The position numbers were made by a program, and so were the translations under genes. Positions 8,008 through 16,935 of a stretch of DNA of 64,000 nt are shown piece by piece. The first letter of the stretch is position 1. Every line of letters starts with the position of its first letter. Source of the DNA: LZORAL124-50-18 sp051208045 (lineage in GTDB: Bacteria > Pseudomonadota > Gammaproteobacteria > Pseudomonadales > Oleiphilaceae); assembly GCA_051208045.1 (NCBI GenBank), contig JBPJFY010000002.1, positions 248,001 to 312,000 of the forward strand, given 5' to 3'. The notes under the pieces are model-generated. The model made no database searches. It was not told where the DNA came from and saw nothing but the letters and a program-made list of their open reading frames with translations.

Positions 8008-10560
8008 ATGCACCCGATTGTCTCTGTGCTTCAGCGCGTAGCGCGAATGTCTGTGGGGTATCGTTGGCTGAGCCTCGGGCTGGTGATGCCCGCGTTAGCT
8101 CTGGCGGAGTCGCCACTTTTCGATTTGTCCGCCTGTACCGCCTGCTCAACGAATACAACAAAGGTGGGCCAGACGCCGCGTGCCTACGAGCTGGACTGGG
8201 TGCCCCGCCACGGGGATGCGCCTGACAACCAGCAGCTCCTCAATCCAGGAGATGCTATTTTTCGCCTCAGAGCGGATCGACTGGGGCAGAACTTCTGTGG
8301 TGGATATTACGTCGCCCCCGACTATATGTCTCAATCCCCCCCACTGATGATCGAAAATCCCGGCGCAATTTATGTGTCGGCGGACACCAGTGAAGGCGAT
8401 TTTCAGACCGTCGCACGACTGGTGGGGGATGTGGAAATACGTCATGCGAACTTCCTGTTGACCAGCGATTGGGCGATGTTCGACAAAGTCGAAGAGTTCG
8501 CGCATCTGGAAGGTCAGGTGGTTTTTCGCGGGCCGGAATTCGTGATTACGGGATCCAAGGCAGATTATCTCATCACCAGTAACGAGTTCTCACTGGATGA
8601 TGCGTCCTATGTTCTGTACGAAAGCCGTCTGCGAGGGGATGCGAGCCAGATCTTCAGTCGCAGAAAAGGTGATCGTGATGGGCTGATGACGGAAGAATTC
8701 GACTTGTTTGACCGGCCGGACGGGCCCGAAAAAGGGATTCTGACCACGGTGTATGATGGCTCATTTACCACCTGCCCACCCGGTGTGACGCACTGGAACG
8801 TCGGTGCCAGCAAGATTGAACTGGATCGTGACGAAGGATTTGGCAGCGCTACCCACGCCGTGCTGCGTGTTCAGGATATTCCGGTGGCGTATTTTCCCTA
8901 TATCACCTTTCCGATTGATGATCGCCGAAAGACCGGATTTTTGTATCCGGCATTTGGCAGTTCAAACACGGGCAGGGGCGCTTTTATCAGTACCCCCTTC
9001 TATTGGAATATCGCGCCTAACTATGATGCCACCATCACGCCGAGCTATATCCACGGCCGCGGCTTGTTAACCGAGTGGGAGTTCCGTCACCTGGGCGACC
9101 TGGGTCTTTCCCAGGTCGATTTGGGGTATTTGCCCGAAGATGATCAATTTGCTTCCGACCACCCGGGTGAGAAGAGACAGCGGTGGGCGTTTGGCGTGGA
9201 TAATCAGTACTATCGTGGCGTGTTTCAGCGCACCGAGGGGGTGCTGGCGTCGTTGATGGACATCAATGCGGTCAGTGACTCCGATTACCTCAGTGACCTC
9301 AATCGTTCTTTGAGCATCAACGAAGAAAGTCATCTTCAGAAGCGCTGGCAAGTGAGCTACACCACAGACCGCTATCAGGTCCAGGGTTTATTGCATGCGT
9401 ATCAGACCATTGATGAGGATGTTCTGGAGAGCGAGAAGCCCTATGCAAGATTACCTGAGCTGACCTTCTCGGGGGTGGATCAGTGGGAGGAGTGGGATTA
9501 CGGGCTCGACGCCGGCTACGCTTTTTTTTACCGGGACAATACCTCATTGACTGATCTGGACAGGGCTAACGGTCATCGCCTGACGCTCAATCCGTCCCTC
9601 GCGTATCAATGGCACGCGGCTGGTGCGTATCTGACGCCGACGATTCAGCTGCACCACACGGATTATTACCTGAACGACCAGCCGGAAACCAGCAGTGAGC
9701 ACCTGAGTCGAACGCTGCCCATCGTTTCTCTCGACTCGGGATTCTCCCTGGACAGTGCCTGGCTCTGGGGCGGGCAGGCCTGGCGCCAGTCTTTGGAGCC
9801 CCGCCTGTTTTATGTGGTCACGCCCTCAAAGAATCAGGATGACATTCCCGTTTTTGATACCACGTTGCAACCGTTCAATTACAGTCAGTTGTTTGATACC
9901 AATCGATTTTCCGGGCAGGATCGCATTGCTGACAATCATCGTCTGACACTGGCGGTGTCGACCAGTCTGCGCGAATCCGACACCGGTGAGGAACGTGCGC
10001 GATTCAGCATCGGGCAGGTGTACCACTTTGATGATCGGGAAGTGGGTCTGCACGTGGGCGATGAAACATTGACTCGCAGTGACTCACCGTTGGCCGGCGA
10101 AGTGCAGCTCAGCCCATGGTCCTGGCTGGACCTCGAGTTCAATGGGTTGTGGGATGCCCGCTCCCGAGAAACCCGGGAAGGAGCCTTTAATTTGTCGCTC
10201 CACTCGGAAGATTACGACTCCATTTTTAATCTCAGCCATCGCTACATCACCGGCAAACTGGAGCAGACGGACATCTCAACCGTGTTACCGGTCACCAACC
10301 AGATTACCTTCCTGGGACGCTGGTTGTACGAGTTGCAGGATCGTCGTACCATTGGGTCGGTTCTGGGGGTGGAATATGAAAGCTGCTGCTACAAGCTGCA
10401 ATTTCTTTCCAACAGTTATCTCAAAGATGATGAAACGGTGGACCACCGGTTCATGATTCGGGTCGAGCTGACCGGGATTGCCGGCGTGGATACCGGTGCC
10501 TTTGGACGTATTGAAGACGCCATTGAAGGATTTGAAAAACGCCAGGCTGCGCATCGCTGA
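8008..10560 (+). CDS. lptD: LPS-assembly outer membrane protein LptD
   Basis: LptD forms, with LptE, the outer membrane channel that inserts lipopolysaccharide into the cell surface. From the ATG at 8008 the protein has 850 residues: a signal sequence ending ALA-ES, an OstA-like periplasmic domain (about residues 70-190) and a long beta-barrel C-terminal domain. An ADYLITSNEFSLDDASYVL stretch is typical of the OstA repeat. Cysteines sit in a CTAC motif near the mature N-terminus and as an adjacent Cys pair (ESCCYKLQ) near the C-terminus, matching the disulfide pairs needed for LptD activity in E. coli. An upstream in-frame ATG at 7936 and an internal one at 8047 are alternatives; none has a strong ribosome binding site. 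Confidence 0.95.
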   Translation: MHPIVSVLQRVARMSVGYRWLSLGLVMPALALAESPLFDLSACTACSTNTTKVGQTPRAYELDWVPRHGDAPDNQQLLNPGDAIFRLRADRLGQNFCGGYYVAPDYMSQSPPLMIENPGAIYVSADTSEGDFQTVARLVGDVEIRHANFLLTSDWAMFDKVEEFAHLEGQVVFRGPEFVITGSKADYLITSNEFSLDDASYVLYESRLRGDASQIFSRRKGDRDGLMTEEFDLFDRPDGPEKGILTTVYDGSFTTCPPGVTHWNVGASKIELDRDEGFGSATHAVLRVQDIPVAYFPYITFPIDDRRKTGFLYPAFGSSNTGRGAFISTPFYWNIAPNYDATITPSYIHGRGLLTEWEFRHLGDLGLSQVDLGYLPEDDQFASDHPGEKRQRWAFGVDNQYYRGVFQRTEGVLASLMDINAVSDSDYLSDLNRSLSINEESHLQKRWQVSYTTDRYQVQGLLHAYQTIDEDVLESEKPYARLPELTFSGVDQWEEWDYGLDAGYAFFYRDNTSLTDLDRANGHRLTLNPSLAYQWHAAGAYLTPTIQLHHTDYYLNDQPETSSEHLSRTLPIVSLDSGFSLDSAWLWGGQAWRQSLEPRLFYVVTPSKNQDDIPVFDTTLQPFNYSQLFDTNRFSGQDRIADNHRLTLAVSTSLRESDTGEERARFSIGQVYHFDDREVGLHVGDETLTRSDSPLAGEVQLSPWSWLDLEFNGLWDARSRETREGAFNLSLHSEDYDSIFNLSHRYITGKLEQTDISTVLPVTNQITFLGRWLYELQDRRTIGSVLGVEYESCCYKLQFLSNSYLKDDETVDHRFMIRVELTGIAGVDTGAFGRIEDAIEGFEKRQAAHR

Positions 10561-10660
10561 GTGCGCGCCTGGACTATCGCTGAAACAAATACAGAAACAG
10601 AAAAGATTGGCGAGTCGCTCACCGGGGCGATTGGCTGGCAACAGGAGACAATTTATTCGT

Positions 10661-11962
10661 ATGAAGTGGGAATGGGTAAAACGGCGCGCAGTATTGGGGG
10701 CTACCGTCATCGCATGGGTGTTGAGCAGCAGCCCGGCAAACGCCAAATCGGTGTTGGATAAAGTCGTGGCCGTGGTTGAAGATGGTGTCGTCCTGCAATC
10801 GGAGCTGAGTAGTCGTACCCAGTCTATTGTCTCGCGCCTCAACGCACAGAACACGCCGCTGCCTCCGCCAGACATTATTCGTCAGCGGGTACTGGATCAG
10901 TTGGTGCTGGAGCAGATTCAAGTGCAGATGGCGGAAAAAGTCGGCCTGAGAATCACGGACAATGAATTGACCGAAACCATGAGCAACATTGCTGCGCGCA
11001 ATGGGTTCTCGCTGGATCAATTTGCGGAGGCCCTGAAATCGGAAGGCGTAACGTTGCCGGAAGCCCGGGAGCAGATTCGAACAGAAATGCTCACGGGTCG
11101 TCTTCAGCAGCGTATGGTGAGTAATCGGGTGCGTGTCACTGAAAACGAAGTAAAAAGTTTTCTGGTTTCTGCGGCCGGTAGAAAGTCAACGTCCGCAGAG
11201 TACCTCTTGGGGCACATTCTCATAGCGTTTCCGAGTGGAGCAACGCCTGCTCAACGTGCGGAGAAAAAGAAAGAGGTTGAAGAGGTTTTACAGGCGATTC
11301 GTGGCGGCGCGGACTTCCGTCAACTGGCTGTGGCCCGCTCCGATGGGCGTAATGCCTTGGAAGGCGGCGTGATTGGCTGGCGGAAGGACTCCGATTTACC
11401 AAGCCTCGCTGCGGAGATCGTGCCGACACTGGGGGTGAAAGAAGTCAGTGACCCGATTGAAACCGGCAGTGGCTATCACCTGGTGACAGTGCTTGACAAA
11501 AAGGGCGGTAAAACGCAGCTGGTCACGCAGTACAAAACCCGACATATACTCGTGAAACCCAGTGAACTGCGTTCGCTGGAGGAAGCACAGCGAAAACTGC
11601 AGGGTATTCATGCGCGGATTCAGGGGGGTGAGGACTTCGCCGTCATCGCCAAAGAGGAGTCCGATGATGCCATTACCGGCGCAGAGGGCGGTGACTTGGG
11701 TTGGGTCAGCCCCGGCGACATGGTGCCTCCTTTCGAGGCCATGATGGTGAGCAGTGCGCCCGGCGCGATATCCGAGCCATTTCAAACCCAGTTTGGCTGG
11801 CATATCCTACAGGTGCAGGAAACGCGCGAGGAAGATATTGGGGAGCAGATTCAGGCCCGGAAAGCCCGTGAGATTCTTCAGCGTAAAGAGTATGAGCTGG
11901 AGTTGCAAAAGTGGCTGCGAGAAATACGTGAAGAAGCTTATGTTGAAGTGAAAGAGGCATGA
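10661..11962 (+). CDS. surA: Periplasmic peptidyl-prolyl isomerase/chaperone SurA
   Basis: SurA escorts outer membrane proteins such as LptD across the periplasm. From the ATG at 10661 the protein has 433 residues with a signal peptide ending SSPANA-KS. Next come a SurA N-terminal chaperone domain (about 30-165) and two parvulin domains beginning near YLLGHILIAF and KTRHILVKPS, then a C-terminal helix. An AGGAG site lies 13 bases before this ATG; the longer upstream frame overlaps lptD and lacks a signal peptide. It lies 100 bases after lptD and overlaps pdxA by four bases. Confidence 0.96.
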   Translation: MKWEWVKRRAVLGATVIAWVLSSSPANAKSVLDKVVAVVEDGVVLQSELSSRTQSIVSRLNAQNTPLPPPDIIRQRVLDQLVLEQIQVQMAEKVGLRITDNELTETMSNIAARNGFSLDQFAEALKSEGVTLPEAREQIRTEMLTGRLQQRMVSNRVRVTENEVKSFLVSAAGRKSTSAEYLLGHILIAFPSGATPAQRAEKKKEVEEVLQAIRGGADFRQLAVARSDGRNALEGGVIGWRKDSDLPSLAAEIVPTLGVKEVSDPIETGSGYHLVTVLDKKGGKTQLVTQYKTRHILVKPSELRSLEEAQRKLQGIHARIQGGEDFAVIAKEESDDAITGAEGGDLGWVSPGDMVPPFEAMMVSSAPGAISEPFQTQFGWHILQVQETREEDIGEQIQARKAREILQRKEYELELQKWLREIREEAYVEVKEA

Positions 11963-12963
11963 GTGAGGCTCCGTCACCTTCCCGGATAATTGCCATTACC
12001 CCGGGCGAGCCTGCCGGCATCGGGCCGGAGCTCTGCATTCAATTGGCGCAGAGCGCTTTGCGAGACGATATCGTGCTCATCTGTGATCCTTCGCTGCTGG
12101 AAACGCGCGCGAAGGAGACCGGATTACCTTTACAGGTGGAGCTATACACCGACGACCGCTCGCCCATCACCTTCGGTGAAGGAGTCGTCACGGTGCTGCC
12201 CATAGCGATGCACCACCTGGTTTCACCCGGCAAAGCGCAGAGTGGTAATGCACAGTATGTGTTGGATTCGCTCCGTCGAGCGGTCGTGGGCTGTATGCGT
12301 GAAGAGTTTGCAGCGATGGTTACCGGGCCGGTACACAAGGGCGTGATCAATGATGCCGGGGTGGCCTTCACCGGGCATACCGAATTTCTGCAGATGTTGG
12401 CGGGCGTACCGCGTGTGGTGATGATGCTGGCAACGGAGGAGCTGCGGGTGGCTCTGGCGACAACCCATGTGCCATTGAAGGACGTACCAGCGCTGATCAC
12501 GCACAAACGTTTGACCCAGGTGCTGGGAATTCTCATCAAAGACTTACAACAACAGTTTGGTATCGCGCACCCTCGCATCCTCGTTGCCGGTTTGAATCCA
12601 CATGCCGGCGAGGGTGGACATATGGGGTCCGAAGAGTTGGATGTTATTGGACCGGTGATTGAGTACTTTGCTGCCCATTCAGCCGACATCATCGGGCCAC
12701 TTCCGGCAGACACGCTGTTCACGGAACACTGGCTATCGAAAGCAGACGCCGTGTTGGCGATGTATCATGACCAGGGGCTGCCCGTGCTCAAGTACAAAGG
12801 CTTTGGCCAGGCTGCCAATATCACACTGGGTTTGCCGTTCATTCGAACCTCCGTGGATCACGGGACAGCATTTGATCTGGCGGGTACGTTGGAGGCCAGC
12901 ACCGGCAGTCTGGAATATGCCATTCAAACAGCGTCGGAAATGGCCCGAGCAAAGGTACACTGA
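11959..12963 (+). CDS. pdxA: 4-hydroxythreonine-4-phosphate dehydrogenase
   Basis: PdxA oxidises 4-phosphohydroxy-L-threonine in the DXP-dependent pyridoxal phosphate pathway. The 334-residue protein shows the N-terminal TPGEPAGIGPE block (the family usually has GDPAGIGPE), and metal-binding histidines in FTGHTEFL, LNPHAGEGG and MYHDQGLPVLKYKG. The dimer-forming active site near RTSVDHGTAFDLAG is intact. It overlaps surA by ATGA and is followed after one base by rsmA. This cluster is widely conserved in gammaproteobacteria. Confidence 0.96.
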   Translation: MSEAPSPSRIIAITPGEPAGIGPELCIQLAQSALRDDIVLICDPSLLETRAKETGLPLQVELYTDDRSPITFGEGVVTVLPIAMHHLVSPGKAQSGNAQYVLDSLRRAVVGCMREEFAAMVTGPVHKGVINDAGVAFTGHTEFLQMLAGVPRVVMMLATEELRVALATTHVPLKDVPALITHKRLTQVLGILIKDLQQQFGIAHPRILVAGLNPHAGEGGHMGSEELDVIGPVIEYFAAHSADIIGPLPADTLFTEHWLSKADAVLAMYHDQGLPVLKYKGFGQAANITLGLPFIRTSVDHGTAFDLAGTLEASTGSLEYAIQTASEMARAKVH

Positions 12964-12964
12964 T

Positions 12965-13777
12965 ATGAGCAAAGCACCGCAGGCGGGCCACCGTGCAAGA
13001 AAGCGATTTGGTCAGAACTTTCTGAATGATACGATGGTGATCAACAACATCATCCGGCACATTCGGCCGGAACCTGGTCAGTTATTGGTGGAGATAGGCC
13101 CGGGCATGGGCGCACTGACCGAAGAACTGCTCGTTCACGGAGGTGGCCAGCTGAACGTCGTCGAGCTGGACAAGGACCTGATTCCGATTCTTCGAACCAA
13201 GTTTTTTAACTATCCCGATTTCCATATTCACGAAGGCGACGCACTGAAATTCCCGTTTGATTCATTGGTGCCTGAAGGGCAGAAGTTGCGCTTGATCGGT
13301 AATCTACCCTACAACATTTCCACACCACTGATTTTTCACCTGCTGGAATTTGCGCCGAAAGTGTCGGACATGCACTTTATGCTGCAGAAAGAAGTGGTTG
13401 ACCGAATGGCAGCCGGCCCGGGTGAAAAGGCGTATGGCCGTTTGAGCATCATGGTGCAGTACCATTGTCGGGTGACACCGCTGTTTACTGTGCCTCCGAG
13501 TGCCTTTACCCCACGACCCAAGGTGGATTCCGCCATTGTTCGGTTAGAGCCATATGCAGAGAAACCGGTAACAGCACAATCCGTGAAACTGCTGGAGCGC
13601 GTGGTGCGAACCGCGTTTAACATGCGCCGGAAAACCGTGCGCAATGCACTCGCTGAATTTGCAGATGAAACGCAGTTAAAAGCATTGGCAATCGATCCCT
13701 CCACTCGACCGGAAACCTTGGCTCTCGCTGATTATGTGCGCGTTGCCGACTGGTTTCATGAGCTGACACAGGAATAA
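12965..13777 (+). CDS. rsmA: 16S rRNA dimethyladenosine transferase RsmA (KsgA)
   Basis: RsmA dimethylates A1518 and A1519 in the 3' hairpin of 16S rRNA during late 30S assembly. From the ATG at 12965 the protein has 270 residues. It starts with ARKRFGQNFL, then shows the SAM-binding VEIGPGMGALTEEL block and the catalytic GNLPYNIS motif. The C-terminal domain has the usual NMRRKTVRNAL helix. It begins one base after the pdxA stop. The next gene is apaH; the small apaG gene that normally stands between them is absent. Confidence 0.97.
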   Translation: MSKAPQAGHRARKRFGQNFLNDTMVINNIIRHIRPEPGQLLVEIGPGMGALTEELLVHGGGQLNVVELDKDLIPILRTKFFNYPDFHIHEGDALKFPFDSLVPEGQKLRLIGNLPYNISTPLIFHLLEFAPKVSDMHFMLQKEVVDRMAAGPGEKAYGRLSIMVQYHCRVTPLFTVPPSAFTPRPKVDSAIVRLEPYAEKPVTAQSVKLLERVVRTAFNMRRKTVRNALAEFADETQLKALAIDPSTRPETLALADYVRVADWFHELTQE

Positions 13778-13787
13778 GGAAACGTGC

Positions 13788-14618
13788 ATGGCGACCTATG
13801 CAGTTGGGGATCTCCAAGGATGTTTGGACCCGCTTAAGAGACTATTGGACAAGGTACAATTCGATCCCGGGCAGGACCAGCTCTGGCTCACGGGGGATTT
13901 GGTGAACCGTGGCCCGCAGTCTTTGGACTGTCTGCGGTTTGTCAGATCTCTGGGTGCACACGCGGTGACCGTGCTCGGGAATCACGACCTGCATTTATTG
14001 GCTGTGGTGTACGGCAATCAGGCAGCGAAGCGGAAGGACACGCTGCAGGATATTCTGGAAGCCCCTGACCGTGATGAATTAATGGACTGGCTGGTGAATC
14101 AGCCATTGATGCATCATGATCCTGTGCATGACCGGGTGCTGGTCCATGCCGGATTACCCCATATCTGGTCCGTGGAAAAGGCCAGGGCACGTGCCGAGGA
14201 AGTGCAGAACTGCCTCAAAGACTCCGTGCGGCGAATGGCATTTTTCGCTGCCATGTATGGGAACAAACCTGCGTCCTGGTCCGGAAAACTTCAGGATATG
14301 ACACGGTTGCGCGTCATCACCAATTACCTGACGCGAATGCGCTTCATCAGCAAGACGGGCGCATTGGAACTGGAAACCAAGAAAGAACCTGAAAGCGCAC
14401 CCAAAGGCTTCAAACCCTGGTATCTCTATGACCGGAAAGAGGCGACACAGATCATCTTTGGTCATTGGGCTGCGCTCATGGGCAAGTCCGGCTCGGAACG
14501 TTACGTCGCGCTCGATACCGGTTGTATCTGGGGGGGATGTCTGACCCTGCGCAACCTGGACACCGGCGAGGTGTTTACGACCGAGTGCGATGAATTTGGC
14601 CTTGCGCTGAAGGGGTGA
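13788..14618 (+). CDS. apaH: Bis(5'-nucleosyl)-tetraphosphatase, symmetrical
   Basis: ApaH cleaves diadenosine tetraphosphate to two ADP and also removes Np4 caps from RNA in bacteria. The 276-residue metallophosphoesterase shows the metal-binding blocks GDLQGC, GDLVNRGPQS and LGNHDLHL near the N-terminus, then HAGLPHIW and FGHWAALMG further on. The substitution of the usual GDIQGC by GDLQGC is conservative. A GGAA site lies 7 to 8 bases before the ATG. It follows rsmA by 10 bases. Confidence 0.95.
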   Translation: MATYAVGDLQGCLDPLKRLLDKVQFDPGQDQLWLTGDLVNRGPQSLDCLRFVRSLGAHAVTVLGNHDLHLLAVVYGNQAAKRKDTLQDILEAPDRDELMDWLVNQPLMHHDPVHDRVLVHAGLPHIWSVEKARARAEEVQNCLKDSVRRMAFFAAMYGNKPASWSGKLQDMTRLRVITNYLTRMRFISKTGALELETKKEPESAPKGFKPWYLYDRKEATQIIFGHWAALMGKSGSERYVALDTGCIWGGCLTLRNLDTGEVFTTECDEFGLALKG

Positions 14619-14625
14619 GTTCATT

Positions 14626-15051
14626 ATGTTAACAGGTGATCACCATGCAGGCGCGGGACGAGAGCTGACCCGCTGGGATCGCAGCATGGTGGTTCTCGGT
14701 TGTGTGTCCATGAGTGCGGCGGTTGCCTTCGCGGCGATTGGCAATCACCTGTTGTCTGATGAAGCCAGACAGGCCGCATGGCGTGCCGCAAATCAGCAGC
14801 ACTTTTTTCATTCTCTGGGGCTACTCTTCTGGACGGTACTGCCAGTGAACCGCAAGCCCGAGTTGATCCGGCTGGTTTCACTATCCTTGCTGACCGGACT
14901 GGTGCTTTTCTGTGGCGCGATCTATATGAAATTGCTGGTGAGTAGCCCGCCAGCGCTTCTGGGTAAACTCCCTCCCTGGGGTGGCAGTTGTTTCATCCTC
15001 GGGTGGTTACTGGCTGCGTTTGCCGTGGTGTTCAATGAAACGAAAAAGTGA
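14626..15051 (+). CDS. DUF423 family inner membrane protein
   Basis: This is a 141-residue protein with four predicted membrane segments (about residues 20-40, 60-78, 84-104, 115-136). It has features of DUF423 (YgdD-like): a conserved small-residue first segment (AFAAIGNHLL), the QQHFFHSLGLL segment, LFCGAIYMKLL and GGSCFILGWLLA. The function of the family is unknown. It follows apaH by 7 bases and meets thiS directly, so it is probably co-transcribed with both. Confidence 0.8.
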   Translation: MLTGDHHAGAGRELTRWDRSMVVLGCVSMSAAVAFAAIGNHLLSDEARQAAWRAANQQHFFHSLGLLFWTVLPVNRKPELIRLVSLSLLTGLVLFCGAIYMKLLVSSPPALLGKLPPWGGSCFILGWLLAAFAVVFNETKK

Positions 15052-15261
15052 GTGGTAACTGTGGAAATTTCCGTAAACGGCAAGGCCATGCAGGTGCAAT
15101 CCGCCCTGACGGTGGCGGAGCTGATTGAGCAGATGGGGCTGGCGAATAAACGGCTGGCCGTGGAGCGTAATCTGGAAATTGTGCCAAAGGGAGCACATGC
15201 CCAGACCATCTTGAACGCGGGAGATCGCCTTGAAATCGTGCACGCCATTGGTGGTGGCTGA
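15052..15261 (+). CDS. thiS: Sulfur carrier protein ThiS
   Basis: ThiS is a ubiquitin-like carrier. Its C-terminal glycine is thiocarboxylated and delivers sulfur to ThiG for the thiazole ring of thiamin. The protein has at most 69 residues, a beta-grasp pattern (ISVNGKAMQV...LTVAELIEQMGL) and the required C-terminal Gly-Gly, here IGGG. The start is uncertain: GTG at 15052 directly follows the DUF423 stop, while a second GTG at 15061 gives the more usual length of 66. It is paired with thiG 55 bases downstream. No thiamin riboswitch is seen near it. Confidence 0.92.
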   Translation: MVTVEISVNGKAMQVQSALTVAELIEQMGLANKRLAVERNLEIVPKGAHAQTILNAGDRLEIVHAIGGG

Positions 15262-15316
15262 CCCGCCAGCAGATCGCTGATCCTGCTAACCCAACGAGAA
15301 AATGTGAGAGAACGAC

Positions 15317-16108
15317 ATGGAAAAAAACTGGGATACACCTCTGGAAATTGCTGGAGTGACTTATCAATCCCGATTACTTGTGGGTACCGGAAAATATAAG
15401 GACCTGGAAGAAACCGCAGCGGCTATTGAAGCGAGTGGTGCTGAAATTGTCACTGTCGCAGTGCGTCGAACCAATATTGGACAGAATCCGGATGAGCCGA
15501 ACCTGCTCGATGTAATTTCACCGGACAAGTACACGCTGCTGCCCAACACCGCTGGTTGTTACAGCGCTGAGGATGCCGTGCGTACCTGCCGTCTGGCGAG
15601 AGAGCTGCTCGACGGGCATGACCTGGTCAAACTGGAAGTACTCGGCGATCAGAAAACATTGTACCCCAATGTCACAGAAACGCTTGTGGCCGCGGAAGAG
15701 TTGATTCGGGATGGTTTCAAAGTGATGGTGTATACCAATGATGACCCCCTGATTGCCGCCCGGTTGGAAGACATGGGCTGTGTCGCTGTGATGCCTCTGG
15801 GTGCGCCCATCGGTTCCGGGCTGGGTATACGCAACCCCTATAACATTAAAATGATTCTGGAGAATGCCAAAGTGCCCATACTGGTGGATGCGGGTGTCGG
15901 GACGGCATCCGATGCGACCATCGCGATGGAAATGGGGTGTGATGGCGTGCTGATGAATACGGCCATTGCGGCGGCCAGGCAGCCTGTGCTGATGGCTCAT
16001 GCCATGAAACTAGGAATTGAAAGCGGTCGTGCAGCCTATCTCGCCGGCAGAATGCCTCGAAAGCTCTATGCCAGCGCATCCTCACCTATTGATGGAAGCT
16101 TTTTCTAG
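15317..16108 (+). CDS. thiG: Thiazole synthase ThiG
   Basis: ThiG condenses deoxyxylulose 5-phosphate, dehydroglycine or iminoglycine and ThiS thiocarboxylate into the thiamin thiazole. The 263-residue TIM barrel has the family blocks SRLLVGTGKY, VAVRR, the Schiff-base Lys in DLVKLEVLGD (about residue 98), PLGAPIGSGLG and DAGVGTASDA. It lies after thiS and its TAG stop shares one base with the GTG start of the next gene. The other thiamin genes are not in the window. Confidence 0.97.
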   Translation: MEKNWDTPLEIAGVTYQSRLLVGTGKYKDLEETAAAIEASGAEIVTVAVRRTNIGQNPDEPNLLDVISPDKYTLLPNTAGCYSAEDAVRTCRLARELLDGHDLVKLEVLGDQKTLYPNVTETLVAAEELIRDGFKVMVYTNDDPLIAARLEDMGCVAVMPLGAPIGSGLGIRNPYNIKMILENAKVPILVDAGVGTASDATIAMEMGCDGVLMNTAIAAARQPVLMAHAMKLGIESGRAAYLAGRMPRKLYASASSPIDGSFF

Positions 16109-16935
16109 TGGTCAATGACTCTCCTTTATCGCTGCGGTGGCTGGCCCCATTCATCGCACTGATGCTGCTTTCTGTGAATTCTGTGAGTCAGGCGGAGGAG
16201 GCACCGGTCACTGCTCGCTCGACACCCCTGAGGGTGGCCACCGGAGAGTGGGTGCCGTATGTGTCTAATGCCTATCCCCATGAGGGCGCTATCGGGCATA
16301 TCATTGAGTTGATCTATCAGCGCCAGGGTATCCAGGTGGAATACGGCTATTTCCCCTGGCCCCGGGGCTATCAGCTGGTACAGGATGGTGTGTGGGATGC
16401 CACGATGCCGTATTACTGCTCTCCGGATCGACTGAAACTGTTTTATTGCAGTGACCCGATCATGAGCGGGCAAATGGTGTTTTTCCATCGAAAGGATTAC
16501 CCTTTTGACTGGAAAACCATCGCAGACATCAAAGGATTGTATGTTGGTGCGACGCTGGGATATTTCTACGGTGAAGAATTTGAAAAGTATGAGTCAGCCG
16601 GATTGATCCGTGTGCAGCGCGTGGCGAAAGACGAAAGTAATTTCACGGTGCTGATGAAAGGGCGCATCAATTTGTTTCCGCAGGATCGAGCGGTTGGGTA
16701 CTCGATGATTCGACGGCTATTTCCACCAGAGTTCCAGGATCAGCTTGTCCATCACCCGACACCGTTGCATGAACAGCCACTGCACCTGATTTTTCCGAGA
16801 AACAACCCGTTGAGTGTCGAGCGGCTGGCGATTTTCAATCGGGGATTGGCAGACATGCGAAAAACGGGTGAATGGGCGAAGATTCTGAATGATATGGATC
16901 GCGGTGTGTACGAACAACCGAAAGTGCAGCCATGA
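16108..16935 (+). CDS. Periplasmic solute-binding protein, SBP_bac_3-like
   Basis: The 275-residue product has a signal peptide (cleavage near SVSQA-EE) and a type II periplasmic binding protein fold, family 3, judged from LRVATGEWVPYVSN, GAIGHIIELIYQRQGI and the aromatic-rich YFPWPRGYQLVQDG stretch. Such stand-alone proteins without a transporter are common in Pseudomonas-like bacteria, and their ligands are mostly unknown. It begins with GTG overlapping the thiG stop by one base, and its stop overlaps the next gene by four. It is therefore in one operon with thiSG, which is odd for an amino-acid-type binding protein. Confidence 0.8.
   Translation: MVNDSPLSLRWLAPFIALMLLSVNSVSQAEEAPVTARSTPLRVATGEWVPYVSNAYPHEGAIGHIIELIYQRQGIQVEYGYFPWPRGYQLVQDGVWDATMPYYCSPDRLKLFYCSDPIMSGQMVFFHRKDYPFDWKTIADIKGLYVGATLGYFYGEEFEKYESAGLIRVQRVAKDESNFTVLMKGRINLFPQDRAVGYSMIRRLFPPEFQDQLVHHPTPLHEQPLHLIFPRNNPLSVERLAIFNRGLADMRKTGEWAKILNDMDRGVYEQPKVQP

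Noticed and set aside
15262..15316. Thiamin riboswitch before thiG
   Set aside because: The 55-base gap is too short and lacks the conserved CUGAGA core.
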